Source: Cryptomeria japonica
Taxonomy: Eukaryota > Streptophyta > Pinopsida > Cupressales > Cupressaceae
Reading direction: 5' to 3'
Length of the DNA stretch: 64,000 nt
NCBI RefSeq assembly: GCF_030272615.1
Contig: NC_081405.1
Span: 474,580,008 to 474,644,007 of the forward strand
The notes below the pieces were generated by a model. It was given only the letters and a program-made list of their open reading frames with translations, ran no database searches and was not told where the DNA came from. Position numbers and translations under genes: made by a program. Shown here piece after piece: positions 12,171-23,100 of the stretch (within the stretch, counting starts at the first letter, position 1; every line of letters begins with the position of its first letter).

Positions 12171-13330
12171 ATGGCGCGAAGAGGAACTAGGAATGGTGGG
12201 CTCATGGGAATGCATACCCTATTGTGATGGAGATGTTGCAAGGTATAGCAACCCGGTTGGAAGCCATGGAGACAACCTAGAGAAGAGGCCGACATATCAA
12301 AGATGTAAGTGAAGATGAAGGAGAAGAAGCCTCGACAGAACAAGTAAACCCATCGGTGGTTGATCCAGATGAGGAAAGGTTTTTGAGGGTTTTGAGTAGG
12401 GCAAATACTAAACCTCATTTTACCCCACCAAAATATGATGGGAAGTTAGATTCAGATGAATTGATGGATTGGATTTGGGAGATGGAGAAATATTTCAATT
12501 TTGAAAACACTGCAGAAGAGAGGAAGGTGAAATATGCCTGTACCCGGTTGAAAGGTCATGCATCTCTTTGGTGGGAGAATTTGCAAGTTGATAGACAGAG
12601 AAGAGGTAAAGAGAAGATTAATACATGGGATCAAATGATTGCTAAGTTGAAATCAAAGTTTATGCTAGCTGATTATCAAGTGAATTTGTTTTGAAAGTTG
12701 CAGAATTTGAGACAGAAGGAATCTAGTGTGAAGGAGTACACCGAAGCATTTTACAAGTTGAATATCAGATCCAGACATGTTGATGATGAAGTTGAATAAG
12801 TTGCAAGATATTTGAATGGATTGCGAATGTCTATAAAAGATGAACTCAGTTTGATTAAATTGGATAGTGTTGAAGAGGCTTACTAGTATGCCCTAAAGGC
12901 AAAAGAGAAGCTAAACAAAAGACATGAGCAGAGACAGAGAGGCAGAGGTGGAAGGTTTACCAGAGGAAGATTTCAAGGAGGAAGAGGATATACCAGAGGT
13001 AGAGGAATTTGTATAGATCAGAACAAGGAAAAAGAAGTGAACAAAGAAGGTGATTCATACTGCAAGGATGATAGAAATTTCTACCGGAGGTGAGAACTAG
13101 ATGGCTACCAGAATGAGAATTTTGGAAGACAAGATAAGAGAATATTTAGAGGAACTTGCTATAAGTATGGAGGAGAAGGACATCATGCATTCGAGTATAA
13201 GAAGACAGATAATATTGGAAGAGCAGCAATGGTGGAAGAAAAGCCCACCGGATCAGACAATAAACTAGAAGATGGAGAACTATTGATGATGAGGAGAGCT
13301 TCGTGTCATACCGGAGGAGATGGAGAGCCC
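12171..13330 (+). pseudogene. gag: Element B gag (capsid and zinc knuckle), disrupted
   Basis: The first ATG after the PBS is at 12171. After an early frameshift the main frame (open 12356-12694) holds the capsid region: FTPPKYDGKLD, WIWEMEKYFNF, and the ARLKGxAxxWW-like segment TRLKGHASLWWENL typical of the Retrotrans_gag family. The frame continues past stops at about 12692, 12798 and 12884-12886 (KEYTEAFYKLNIRSR is the usual EYxxxFxxL motif). An Arg/Gly-rich basic stretch follows. The zinc knuckle near 13160 reads CYKYGGEGHHAFEY: the second and last Cys of CX2CX4HX4C have become Tyr, so it could not bind zinc normally. Confidence 0.85.
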
Positions 13331-13477
13331 TTGTAGAGGAAGAATTTGTTCAAGACTAGATGTAACGTATCCAGTAAGTGTTGTAAAGTTGTTATTGATA
13401 AAGCTTGTTTAAGAAGAGATGGTGAATATGTTAAATTTGGAGAGACTGAAACACCCTAAGCCTTATCAGATAGCATG

Positions 13478-14670
13478 TGTAGCATCCTAAAATTGCGACA
13501 CTTGCAATTTCGACTGCATTTGGGTCTTCACGATGGCGATGCAACACAGAACCTGAATGGAGACCCCGAAACTTGTTCATGACATCAAAAACTGCATTTT
13601 TCAGCACCCTGGCCTGATCCTCCTTGCACCCTACTATCCCGGGAGGTGGGACCATGGCGCCCAGTGCCCTGGTCCCTGGCCCTATTTTGGGCCCGATCTC
13701 TTATGGGGCTTCGGGTCTTTAAGTTTGCAAATTGGAAAATAATGTTTCCTGGTCGGCCTAAGGTCGGGAAAATCAGTCTATCAACCCTAATTGACAAGTA
13801 TATAAACTACTTTTCCTCTCCTAGAAAGGGAGGAAGACAGATGTGTGCAAAAGGCGGAAGCGATATTCAAACATTCAAACATTCAAGCATTCAAGCATTC
13901 CTTCAATTGAGCATTCCAAGTCTCCATTCAAGGCTAGGTGTTGCATTCAAGACAAGGATTCAACCATTGAAGAGGAGATCACATACAACATACAACATAC
14001 TACATACATTACACCTTCGCATGTAAGAATACAAACATTCTTACAACAAGGTATCAGTACTTGTTTACATTACAAACATTTACATTTACAACATTCTCAT
14101 TTCTTGGTTAATTCCAAAACCGGGGTTTGACCTAAAGGCAAACCCCTCATCCCTAACCCCCCAATCGTCCTCTCTTTTCTGTGTGTAGGTTGCAGGTACG
14201 CGACTGTAATTGAAGATCTGGAATCCTTGTGCAGAGACGAACAGATCCCCCTTTGTTTCGCGGATTTTTCGGAGGATTGTGTGCACGCCGGGCGCCATCG
14301 TCCCGTCAACTTTCGCTCAAATTTGCAGAACAGCACCGTCTCGACATTTTACTGCTAATTCTAGGTCCGCAGCTTCATCCCATATCCCTATCTCTGTTTA
14401 TAAGCGAATCTTTCCTACTTTACATGCATTCCTAGGTCAATCTTTCTATCTACATTCTTTACAAAAGAGGGTATCCTTGATGTCACAACCCTTGAAACTC
14501 ATTTAGAATCCAATCTTGCATTGCGTGGGATTGGATCTTGTGGGTTTCAACCCCTCTTTTGAATGTAAAGTCTCTCCTAAGTGAAAACCATCAACCCTAG
14601 TGACTCTCCCTTCTCTCTCCTTGGAGTTGGGGAGGGGAGAACAACTAGGGTTCGATTTTTCCGCTTTACA
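13478..14670 (+). mobile_element. Solo LTR (gypsy-type, TGTAGCATCC family) inside element B protease
   Basis: It starts TGTAGCATCCTAAAATTG and ends TTCCGCTTTACA. The 5-bp GCATG occurs on both sides (13473-13477 and 14671-14675), a perfect TSD, so this is a solo LTR left by LTR-LTR recombination. TATATAAAC near 13798 is a likely TATA box. Around 13864-13920 a short ATTCAAGC/ATTCAAAC tandem repeat occurs. A second copy with another TSD is at 18981-20162. Frames within it, on both strands, are LTR sequence and not genes. Confidence 0.95.
13798..13808 (+). promoter_or_regulatory. TATA box of solo LTR
   Basis: AGTATATAAAC followed by CTACTTTTCCTCTC; the same block is at 19265-19275 in the second copy. 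Confidence 0.5.
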
Positions 14671-15000
14671 GCATGTATTCAGGATGAACATAAGTTGTTA
14701 GTAAGTGAGCAATGTTTGGTGAAATTAAAAAATTGGGAATTATCATGATGAAGTCTTGTGTGATATTATGCCTATGGATATTTGTCATCTTTTGTTGGGT
14801 AGACCTTGGCAGTTATGATGGGAGGAAGAATACATACACTATTGTGGCCAATGGGATGAAGCAAACCCTGTTGCCTTTGGAGGAACCTTTGAAGAATGAA
14901 GTCTATACAAATGCTAGAATTTGTTTGGTAGATGGAAGGAAATTCCTGGATGGATTGAGACATGAGAATGTGTGTTTTGCCTTAATTCCTAAGAAGACTG

Positions 15001-16044
15001 AGAAACCAGAACTGGAAGGAGAACAACCAAAAGAGATAAAAGATTTGCTGACAGAATATGAAGATATTATTTCAGATAATGTACCTGATGAATTGCCACT
15101 TGTGAGAAGTATTAGTCATTGCATGGACTTGGTCCTCGAAGCTAGTTTGCCTAACAAAGTTGCACACTGGATGACACCGACAAAGAATGAAGAGCTGAAT
15201 AAACAAGTGCAAGAGCTGTTGAAGAAAGGTTTGATCAGGGAAAGTCTAAGCCCTTGTGCAGTACCAACATTATTATCACCTAAGAAGAATTGAGAGTGGA
15301 GAATGTGTACTAATTCCAGAGCAATAAACAAGATCACCGTGAAATACCAGTTTCCTTTGCCTAGGATGGATGACATAATGGACTATTTGAGTGGAGCAAA
15401 ATACTTTACAAAGATAGATTTTAAGAGTGGATATCATCAGATCAAGATCAGAGAAGGAGATGAGTGGAAGACAACATTTAAGATAAATGAAGGACTATAT
15501 GAATGGTTGGCGATGCCTTTTGGGTTAATTAATGCACCAAGTACTTTCATGAGGCTGATGAATGAGATATTGAAGAAATTCTTGGGTAAGTTTGTTATTG
15601 TGTATTTGAATGACATTCTAATTTTTAGTAAGACAAAAGAGGAACATTTGTTGCATTTGAGACAAGTTTTGCAGAGGTTGAGAGAAGAGAAGTTGTTGAT
15701 AAATATCAAGAAGTGTACTTTCATGAAGGATGAGTTAGTCTATTTGGGATTTGTGATATCTGAGGATGGTTTGAAGACAAACCCTAAGAAAGTGAAAGCA
15801 ATTATTGAGTGGCCTACATCATAAAGCATTGGAGAGGTTAAGATCATTTCATGGATTGGCTAGTTTTTACCGGAAGTTTATTAGAAATTTCATTTTAGTT
15901 TGTAACCCTATGACTGAGACCATGAGAGGAGATAAGAAGGAATTCAAGTGGACCACCGGAGCAAACAAAAGTTTTGAACAGTTGAAGCAGAAAGTGGCTG
16001 AGCAGCCTGTGTTAGCTTTACCAGATTTCAATAAAGTATTTTAA
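15001..16044 (+). pseudogene. Element B reverse transcriptase
   Basis: The RT starts with the connection LLTEYEDIISDNVPDELP and HWMTPTKNEELNKQVQELL. It crosses a stop at 15291-15293 (KKN*EWRMC) and is then open 15303-15824 through [49 protein letters not shown] and [17 protein letters not shown]. The catalytic YxDD box reads YLNDIL, so the first Asp of the pair is Asn and the enzyme would be inactive. A frameshift near 15823 separates the palm from the thumb (RSFHGLASFYRKFI, open 15805-16044). Confidence 0.95.
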
Positions 16045-16404
16045 GTGGATTGTGATGCTAGTGGAATAGTAATAGGAGCAGTCTTGCATTAGGATGGGAG
16101 AGCGGTATCTTATTTCAGTGAAAAATTGAATGAAGCTTGGAGGAGATATTCAGTGTATGATCAGGAGTTTTATGCCATATTTCAAGCCTTGAAGAAGTGG
16201 AGACATTACTTGTTGCCTAAGGAGTTTGTGTTGTATACAGATCATCAAGCTTTGCAGTATTTGAACAGTCAGAGTAAGTTGAATCAGAGACATATGAGAT
16301 GGCTAGAATTCTTGCAGAGTTACACCTTTGTGTTGAAGCATAGAAGTGGACAATCTAACAAAGTTGTTGATGTATTGAGTAGGACAAGGAATTTACTAAC
16401 ATAG
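16045..16404 (+). pseudogene. Element B RNase H
   Basis: It follows the RT thumb in the same frame after a TAA at 16042-16044. Motifs in order: VDCDASG (catalytic Asp), a TAG at 16090-16092 where HQDG is expected, YDQEFYAI (catalytic Glu), LYTDHQAL (Asp) and VVDVLSR (Asp, usually ADALSR). All four acidic positions survive. The stop after NLLT ends the open frame before integrase. Confidence 0.93.
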
Positions 16405-16426
16405 ATGAGAGTGATAGTATTAGGAT

Positions 16427-17473
16427 TTGAAGACCTTGTATGATGATGACCCAGATTTTGCAGAACCTTGGAAAGCATGTAGAGAACCAGTTATGGTAGA
16501 GAGAAGCAAGTGGTTGGATTACTTCATTCAGGATGGGATGTTATTCAAAGGAGTTCATTTGTGCATACCTAAGAGTTCTATGATAGAGAATCTGATAAAT
16601 GAGAAACATAGTGGAGGTTTGGCTAGACATTTTGGTATTGACAAAACAATAGCATTAGTGAGTAAGCAGTACTTTTGGCCCCAGATTCATAAGGATGTTA
16701 AGAGATATGTGCAAAGTTGTAGATCTTGTCAAGTTTCAAAGGGTAGTAGTCAGAATGTGGGATTGTATAAACCTTTGACAGTACTAGTAAGACCTTGGGA
16801 GGATATAAGCATGGATTTTGTACTAGGATTGCCTAAAACACTGAGAGGGAATGATTCTATATTTTTGGTAGTGGATAGATTCTCAAAGATGGCTCATTTC
16901 ATACCTTGTAAGAAGACATCAGATGCATTACATGTAGCAGACCTATTTTTCAAAGTAGTGAGATTACATGGATTACCTAAGATCATAGTTTTAGACAGAG
17001 GCACTAAGTTTGTTGTCTATTTTTGGAGAACACTTTGGAAGAAGATGAAGATAGATTTGAAGTTCAGTTCTACTTTTCATCCATAGACTGATGGATAGAT
17101 AGAAGCAGTTAACTGGAGTTTGAGAAATTTGTTGAGATGTTTAGTTGGAGATAAAACCTAAAGTTGGGATTTGATTCTTGCACAAGCAGAGTTTGCCTAC
17201 AACAATTTAGTGGATAGGAGTACCAAAAGAACACCTTTTGAGATTGTTATTGGAGTGCATCCTAGAGGTATATTGGAATTGAGGGATATTAGCAGTGAAG
17301 ACTGGAGAAGTTCAGAAGAAAAAGACTTTGCAGATCACATGGCAGCCTTGCATATTCAGGTTAAACAACATTTGGAAGATATGAACAACAATCATAAGGA
17401 GAAGGCAAATGAGAAGAGGAGACATAAGGAATTTGAAGTTGGTGATGAAGTGATGGTATATCTAAGAAAATAG
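16427..17473 (+). pseudogene. Element B integrase
   Basis: The N-terminal HHCC zinc finger is intact (EKHSGGLARHFG then YVQSCRSCQ). The core has MDFVLGLPKT (first Asp), VLDRGTKFV (second Asp, usually SDRDxxF) and HP*TDG*IEAVN (Glu), where both stops (17084-17086 and 17096-17098) replace the Gln codons of HPQTDGQ. A TAA at 17159-17161 follows. The C-terminal part has EFAYNN, TPFEIVIGVHPR and FEVGDEVMVYLRK and ends at TAG 17471-17473, again at a probable Gln. Confidence 0.94.
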
Positions 17474-17858
17474 AGATTCTTGGTTGGAAATTATAACAAA
17501 TTGTAGACGAAGAAGTTTGGACGTTGCAAGATTTTGAGGAAGTTTGGTTCTGGAAATGCATATGAAGTGGAGTTACTGGATAGTCTGAGTATTTCACCTA
17601 TTTTTAACATTATAGGTCTTCATGAATATCATGAACCAAAATTTAGTGAGAACAATATTGCAGACTTGGAGAACTAGTTGCCCCGGAAGGAACTGGATTA
17701 GATTGAAGATATTTTGGATAGTAGGTTTGGGTGTAGTACTCTGAGCAGTCAGTATCAGGAGTATCTTGTGAAGTGGAACGACAGACCAATTGAAGATTCA
17801 TCTTGGATTTCTTAGAAAGAGGTAGATTGCCTTGGTTTTCCTTTGACCCCAACAAAGT
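17474..17858 (+). pseudogene. Element B integrase C-terminus with chromodomain
   Basis: Readable through four TAG stops (17504, 17675, 17699, 17813, all at likely Gln codons). It starts with the GPF/Y-like segment KFGRCKILRKFGSGNAYEVE and a variant of the HxxFHVSxL region. The chromodomain follows at about 17705-17830, with EYLVKWNDRPIEDSSWIS, close to the canonical YLVKWKGxxxxxxSWE pattern. Such a domain defines chromoviruses and is thought to guide integration to certain chromatin. Confidence 0.88.
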
Positions 17859-17891
17859 GAGAGGTTCACTTTTTTAATAACCCCAGATGTC

Positions 17892-18693
17892 TGATGCAAG
17901 ATAATCCCCGATTCATAGCAATCTTGCATCAACCAAAAATATTTTCTTTCTGTTTTGCTTTCTGTTTGCAGTTTCAACATTTTTTTCTATGTGTCCTAGT
18001 TTTGGCTCACTAGTTCTTGTGGAGTTGGATTCTACTTGAAGACTTGATCATCTTTCTTAGTTCCAGACCGCATCACATTTGGATCATTTTATGGCAAGAT
18101 ATCACTATCAGTTTCCTTGATAGTTTCATGTTACCAGTTGAGAGTTCTTGTTACCGATTGCTTGGACCTATTTTGGTGATCTACTATAACCCTTTCGGAA
18201 GCTTACAGAGCCTTGGGTATTGATTCCAATGTTCCTTGGCATGTGAATGACCTTTTCTCGCGATCTAAATTTCATCCTTTGGATTTTCTAGAGGAATCTC
18301 TTAGCGGAGGCTGACCTTGTTGATTTTACATGTTAAGTCTTGTTCTTCGGGTTTTGTTCCCTTTTGGGCCGATCGAATCCTTTGGATTGTATATATATTT
18401 GTACTTGCACATTAGAATGTAATAAATTGAAGAATCAAGCAGTGAGACTGTGCATAGAAGATGAATCTTAAGATTCAAGGCCCCGATTGTGACCTATTAT
18501 GTATGTTCTACCAGGCCTGTGAGCCGGTTATGTTGTAACCCGGTTGTTACCGGTTGGTTGTAATCAATTTTTATGAAATAAAACAATCTCTTATGCATTG
18601 TTTCCATCACATTTTTGTGTTTCCATTGTGTTACTCTTGCTGACCGGTCCAGATTGATCTCTTTGAGGTCCCTCCTCACCGATGACTGCTTCA
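17892..18693 (+). repeat. 3' LTR of element B
   Basis: It starts TGATGCAAGATAATCC and ends GATGACTGCTTCA, followed by the TSD CAAAG at 18694-18698. No purine-rich primer tract is visible directly before it; the preceding sequence is TTTTTTAATAACCCCAGATG. Confidence 0.92.
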
Positions 18694-18980
18694 CAAAGAG
18701 ATTGATCATGGATCACATTGAGAATGTGGTGGAAAGAAAGGCCATACATCATTTGAACATGTTTCCTCTATGATATGATGAGAAAGCAATATGAATGCAA
18801 TATTTGATCTTTATTCGAGGAATTTGAAGCTTTGCAAGCCATGACTAGTTGGCAAAATGTATGACTCAAGTGAATAGCAATGACTCTTAGAGAACCTGCA
18901 CATTGCAACTTGGTGGCTCCAAATTCCTCTAAAAAATTAATGCTACTGCATAGTTTACATCCATTTGCCACATATGTTTG
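18694..18980. other. Short spacer between element B and a solo LTR
   Basis: No coding content. It holds TSD CAAAG (18694-18698) and, at its end, TSD GTTTG (18976-18980). The stretch 18768-18830 resembles 20292-20350 on the far side of the solo LTR. Confidence 0.5.
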
Positions 18981-20162
18981 TGTAGCATCCTAAAATTGCG
19001 ACACTTGCAATTTCAACCGCATTTGGGTCTTCACGATGGCGATGCAACACGGAACCTGAATGGAGACCCCGAAACTTGTTCATGACATCAAAAACTGCAT
19101 TTTTCAGCACCCTGGCCTGATCCTCCTTGCACCCTGCTGTCCCTGGCCCTATTTTGGGCCCAGTCTCCTATGGGACTTTGGGTCTTGTTGTTTGCAAATT
19201 GGAAAATAACATTTCTTGGTCAGCCTAAGGTCAGGAAAATCAGTCTATCAACCCTAATTGGCAAGTATATAAACTACTTTTCCTCTCTCATTTTGGTATG
19301 AGAAAAAGAGGGAAAAAGACATGGAAACGATATTCAAACATTCAAGCATTCAAGCATTCAAGCATTCAAACATTCCTTCAAGCAATTGATCATTCTAAGT
19401 CTCCATTCAAGGCTAAGTGTTGCATTCAAGACAAGGATTCAACCATTGAAGAGGAGATCACATGCTACAACATACAACATACAACAAACAACAACATCTA
19501 TACCTTCGCATATAAGGATACAAACATCCTTACAACAAGTTACTAGTACTTGTTTTACATTACAGTCATTTACATTTACAACATTTCTCATTTCTTGGTT
19601 AATTCCAAAACCGGGGTTTGACCTAAGGGCAAACCCCTAATCCCTAACCCCCCAATCATCTTCGCTTTTCTGTGTGTAGGTTGCAGGTATGTAGCTGAAA
19701 TTGAAGATCTAGAATCCTTGTGTAGAGATGAACAGATCCCCCTTCGTTTTGCGGATTTTTCGGAGGACCGTGTGCACGCCGGGCGCCATCGTCCCGTCAA
19801 CTTTTGCTCAAATTTGCAGGACAACGCCATCTCGACATTTTACTGCTAATTCCAGGTCCGTAGCTTCATATCATATCCCTATCTCAGTTTATAAGCAAAT
19901 CTTTCTCACTTTCTATGTATTCCTAGCTTAATCATTCTATCTACATTCTTTACAAAAGAGGGTAGCCTTGCTATCACAACCCTTGAAACTCATATAGAAT
20001 CCAATCTTGCATTGTGTGGGATTGGATCTTGTGGGTTTCAACCCCTCTTTTGAATGTAAAGTCCCTCCTAAGTGAAAACCATCAACCCTAGTGAATCTCC
20101 CTCCTCTCTCTTTGGAGTTGGAAGAGGGGAGAGCAACTAGGGTTCGATTTTTCCGCTTTACA
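18981..20162 (+). mobile_element. Second solo LTR of the TGTAGCATCC family
   Basis: It is co-linear with 13478-14670 along its length, with a roughly 40-bp deletion near 19140, and ends TTCCGCTTTACA. The flanking repeats GTTTG (18976-18980, 20163-20167) match perfectly. It has the same TATATAAAC box (19265) and ATTCAAGC tandem tract (19330-19385). It is independent of the first copy because the TSDs differ. Confidence 0.95.
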
Positions 20163-23100
20163 GTTTGCACACTAGCAAAGTCAAGTTACAATTGAGCAAT
20201 TTTGATTTGGTTTTGCCAATACATTGGTGTGCAAAGTAGGATCAAAATATAAAATGCAAAGAATCAATGGAGGGCGCAGATTTAACATACTACTCTAGGG
20301 TATGATGAGAGAAAACAAATTGAGAACAATATTTGATCTTATAAGAGGAATTGTATGTTGAGTGATGAGAGACAGTTGTGAAGAAAGTCTTGAAACCTAT
20401 GAATTAATGATGCCTTTTGAAATGCATTTTGGCATTGTGTGCTATGTTTTCAGTCTTGGTGTACGTAGCAATGTGCAAGAGATAGGGATGCCCGTAGAGC
20501 TTATTTATGAGATGACAATTAGAATTGCTAAAGTTGTGTGGGTGTGTTTTATTGGTTCCTACAAATCATGTGTAAGGTTCAAACGATAAGCATATTAATA
20601 AAAAAAAAATAAAAAAAAATATTTCTGATTTGTGCGATTTGAAGAATGATCAAAGAGTTACACGATATGGGAATGAGTTAGATCTCAATGTGATGGAAGC
20701 CTTATAAGTGTGCTTATGCTATGTTGAAGAGCTTGGAATAGTCATTGCAAATCTATGCAGGGTATTTTTGTTTATGCAAGTAGTTTGATTAAAGCATAAT
20801 ACATATCCACTTGTTCATAGATGCACCATTCTTATGTAATGAATCCTCTTTTACTAGTCAAACAAGGCATCATGTGTCTTGTGTTTGAATCAAGGGTATT
20901 ATGTATGTTGCCACATCTATAGATAATGACAAGATCACAGGTATAATGGATTTTATAAGGCTCTATTTTAATTATTGCATCAATGGTGAAATTAAAGGAA
21001 AATGTTTTCATCTAGATGTAGTATTTGCACCAAGGAAATTTTACCAAAATTAGGGCATACTAAAATTATTTTTCCTCACTAAGGTGAAATATTGAAAGAT
21101 GCAAGGAAAATGAAAAGAGAATTAGAGGGAAAATTTCATGCACAGTGGGGTATTTGTTTTTACCCTTTGGGTAAATCTTCTAATGAGAAGTTAGATGTAG
21201 CAGGGTAAACATAGGGCAAAATTGTTCTCACATGAAACAAAGATATAATGTTGTAATAAAATATTTGATAAGAATTTTTCACATGCAAAACAACAACAAA
21301 TGTGTGTGTCATAAAAGAGGAATTAATTTTCAAAAGCAGATAAATTACAACATTGAAATTTCTCCACCAAATGTAACCATTTTTTCACAAGATGGGTATA
21401 TAGAAAATAGAATATGCTAAAAGGAAATATTATATTAGAAATCCAACAAACAATGTTTTAACTACATGTTTAAAATATCTTCACAAAAGACTTCTAAAGT
21501 TAGGTAAATTGGAAAGAGACAACAACTTCAGTCACAAGTAAAAGGCATATGTGTGACTATTTTACTAGTAGAGGGAAATTTCATTTCCTATAAATAATAA
21601 ATTTTCATGAAGTCTTGAAGGAACATAATCATAAGGAAATGCCAAGTGGATCAATATTTTGGAAAGGGAATTTCTTAAGCAAGCAAGGATAAAATGCAGT
21701 CCAATTATTATTTTACTCAGATATGTTGGTTCTAAATACAAGGGGAATCATTTTATTAGTGCAAATTGATAAATATTTTCATTAGCTGAAAATATCTTTC
21801 ACGAGAGCAGAAGAGGACAAAGTTTATTTGTTGCAATAAAGGAATGGAGCTATTGATAAAGATAAATAAAGAATATGAGAGGGAAATAAAGTGAAGATTC
21901 TAGAATCAGATTTTAAGATGATGGATGGCTTCAATTGCAAGAACAATCTAGAAGCTTCTCTTTCTTCTATATCTTCTTATTTCTTCCTATTTGTACAATT
22001 TTGAATTCCTGATTTCTGAGCAAATAGAATAGAAATTTGTCTAGTTTTAGTGTGGTTTTGGATGCTTTCATAGTGAATACATGTACTGACTCTTTCAACA
22101 ATGTTAAATAGTATTGTCACAAGGATTCACACCCTAGCTAAGCTTGATGCTCAACAATCCCGTGAAACATGGTAACATCTTCGAGCCTGTGGGCTGCTCA
22201 TGGTGAAGATGAACCTCCAGATTATGGGCTGGTTCCCTTTAGATATCCTAGAACTACTAATTTTTTTGACTAAGAAAAGGGATAAAGGATGCTCTTAAAA
22301 CTAACAATAAACTAATGGGTGATGCACCAAATGAATGAAAAGACTTGTCCTGCTACTAGATTCACAAAATTTACTCAACTATTAAGATAAAATAGCTCAC
22401 AATTTAATTATACATGCTTGCAAAAATGGTTCACATGAAAGGTTTAAGTTTTTTGATGTTGTTTGAAAGAAAACATATGTTGTTCTCATAACTTGCATTC
22501 ATAAAAAATGGCAACACATTCAAGGACCTGCATTATAGCATGCTACTCTTGAACCAAACATTGAAGAAATTATAAATAAAGGATTTTTTAGCCAGAATCA
22601 TAATATTCTAATAACAACATTCACATACAACAATTGGGCAACAAGATAATTTGAAAAGGAGCTCAACTTTTTATTCAAAAATCAGGAATTGCTTGCATTA
22701 CAAGTCTTTAAAAAGCTTACAAAATCACTAAATTTCTCATAAGAGTTTACTTACTGCTACAACAAAGTTAAAAACCTAGAAATAGGAAATAATAGAAGGA
22801 GAAAACTGACTAAAATCAGAAAGAAGCTCCAAAATATTTGAATTTTGAATTGCTGGTTGTCTTTGACTTGATTGTTGATTACTCCTGCTCCTCAAAATCA
22901 AGTGCTAATTGCTTGTGAATTTGAAATTTCAACTGCTAGGCGAGACGATTTGAATATGCCATAAGAAAGTGGGTTGGAACCGAGGATAAGGAGCTAATTT
23001 CACTCCCAAAACTGCCCTTGACTAATAGACAATCCATTGTGGCCCTCAAATCAAGGGTTGGATTTCTATTAAGGCCTCTTAACTTCCCCAAAATGTGGGA

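Larger units (their letters stand above)
13331..15000 (+). pseudogene. Element B protease, split by a solo LTR
   Basis: The protease begins near 13345 (RCNVSSKCCKVVIDKA) and runs to the solo-LTR insertion site at 13477; the expected D-S/T/G-G active site is degraded to IDKA. It resumes after 14675 and reads CDIMPMDICHLLLGRPW, the conserved gypsy protease tail, around 14757-14815 after a frameshift. The linker YDGRKNTYTIV then enters the frame open to 15293. The stop at 13457 (TAA) sits at a probable Gln codon. Confidence 0.8.
11265..18693 (+). mobile_element. Element B: full-length, inactivated Ty3/gypsy chromovirus
   Basis: Two direct LTRs of about 800 bp (11265-12063 and 17892-18693) bound an internal region with PBS, gag, protease, RT, RNase H, integrase and a C-terminal chromodomain, in the gypsy order. 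The flanking 5-bp repeats CAAAG (11260-11264, 18694-18698) match perfectly. Excluding the solo LTR nested at 13478-14670 plus one TSD copy, the element is about 6.2 kb, normal for a chromovirus. The LTRs differ by roughly 9% over the first 200 bp by eye, so the insertion is old. There are many in-frame stops and several frameshifts. No clear polypurine tract is seen just before the 3' LTR. Confidence 0.93.

Noticed and set aside
14086-14336. Minus-strand frames in the solo LTR, also seen at 19588-19830
   Set aside because: Shared only because the two LTRs are copies of one another. They carry no domain and lie on the antisense strand of a non-coding repeat.
20362-20589. 75-codon frame as a host gene exon
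   Set aside because: No recognisable domain, no convincing splice context and ordinary length for chance in this composition.
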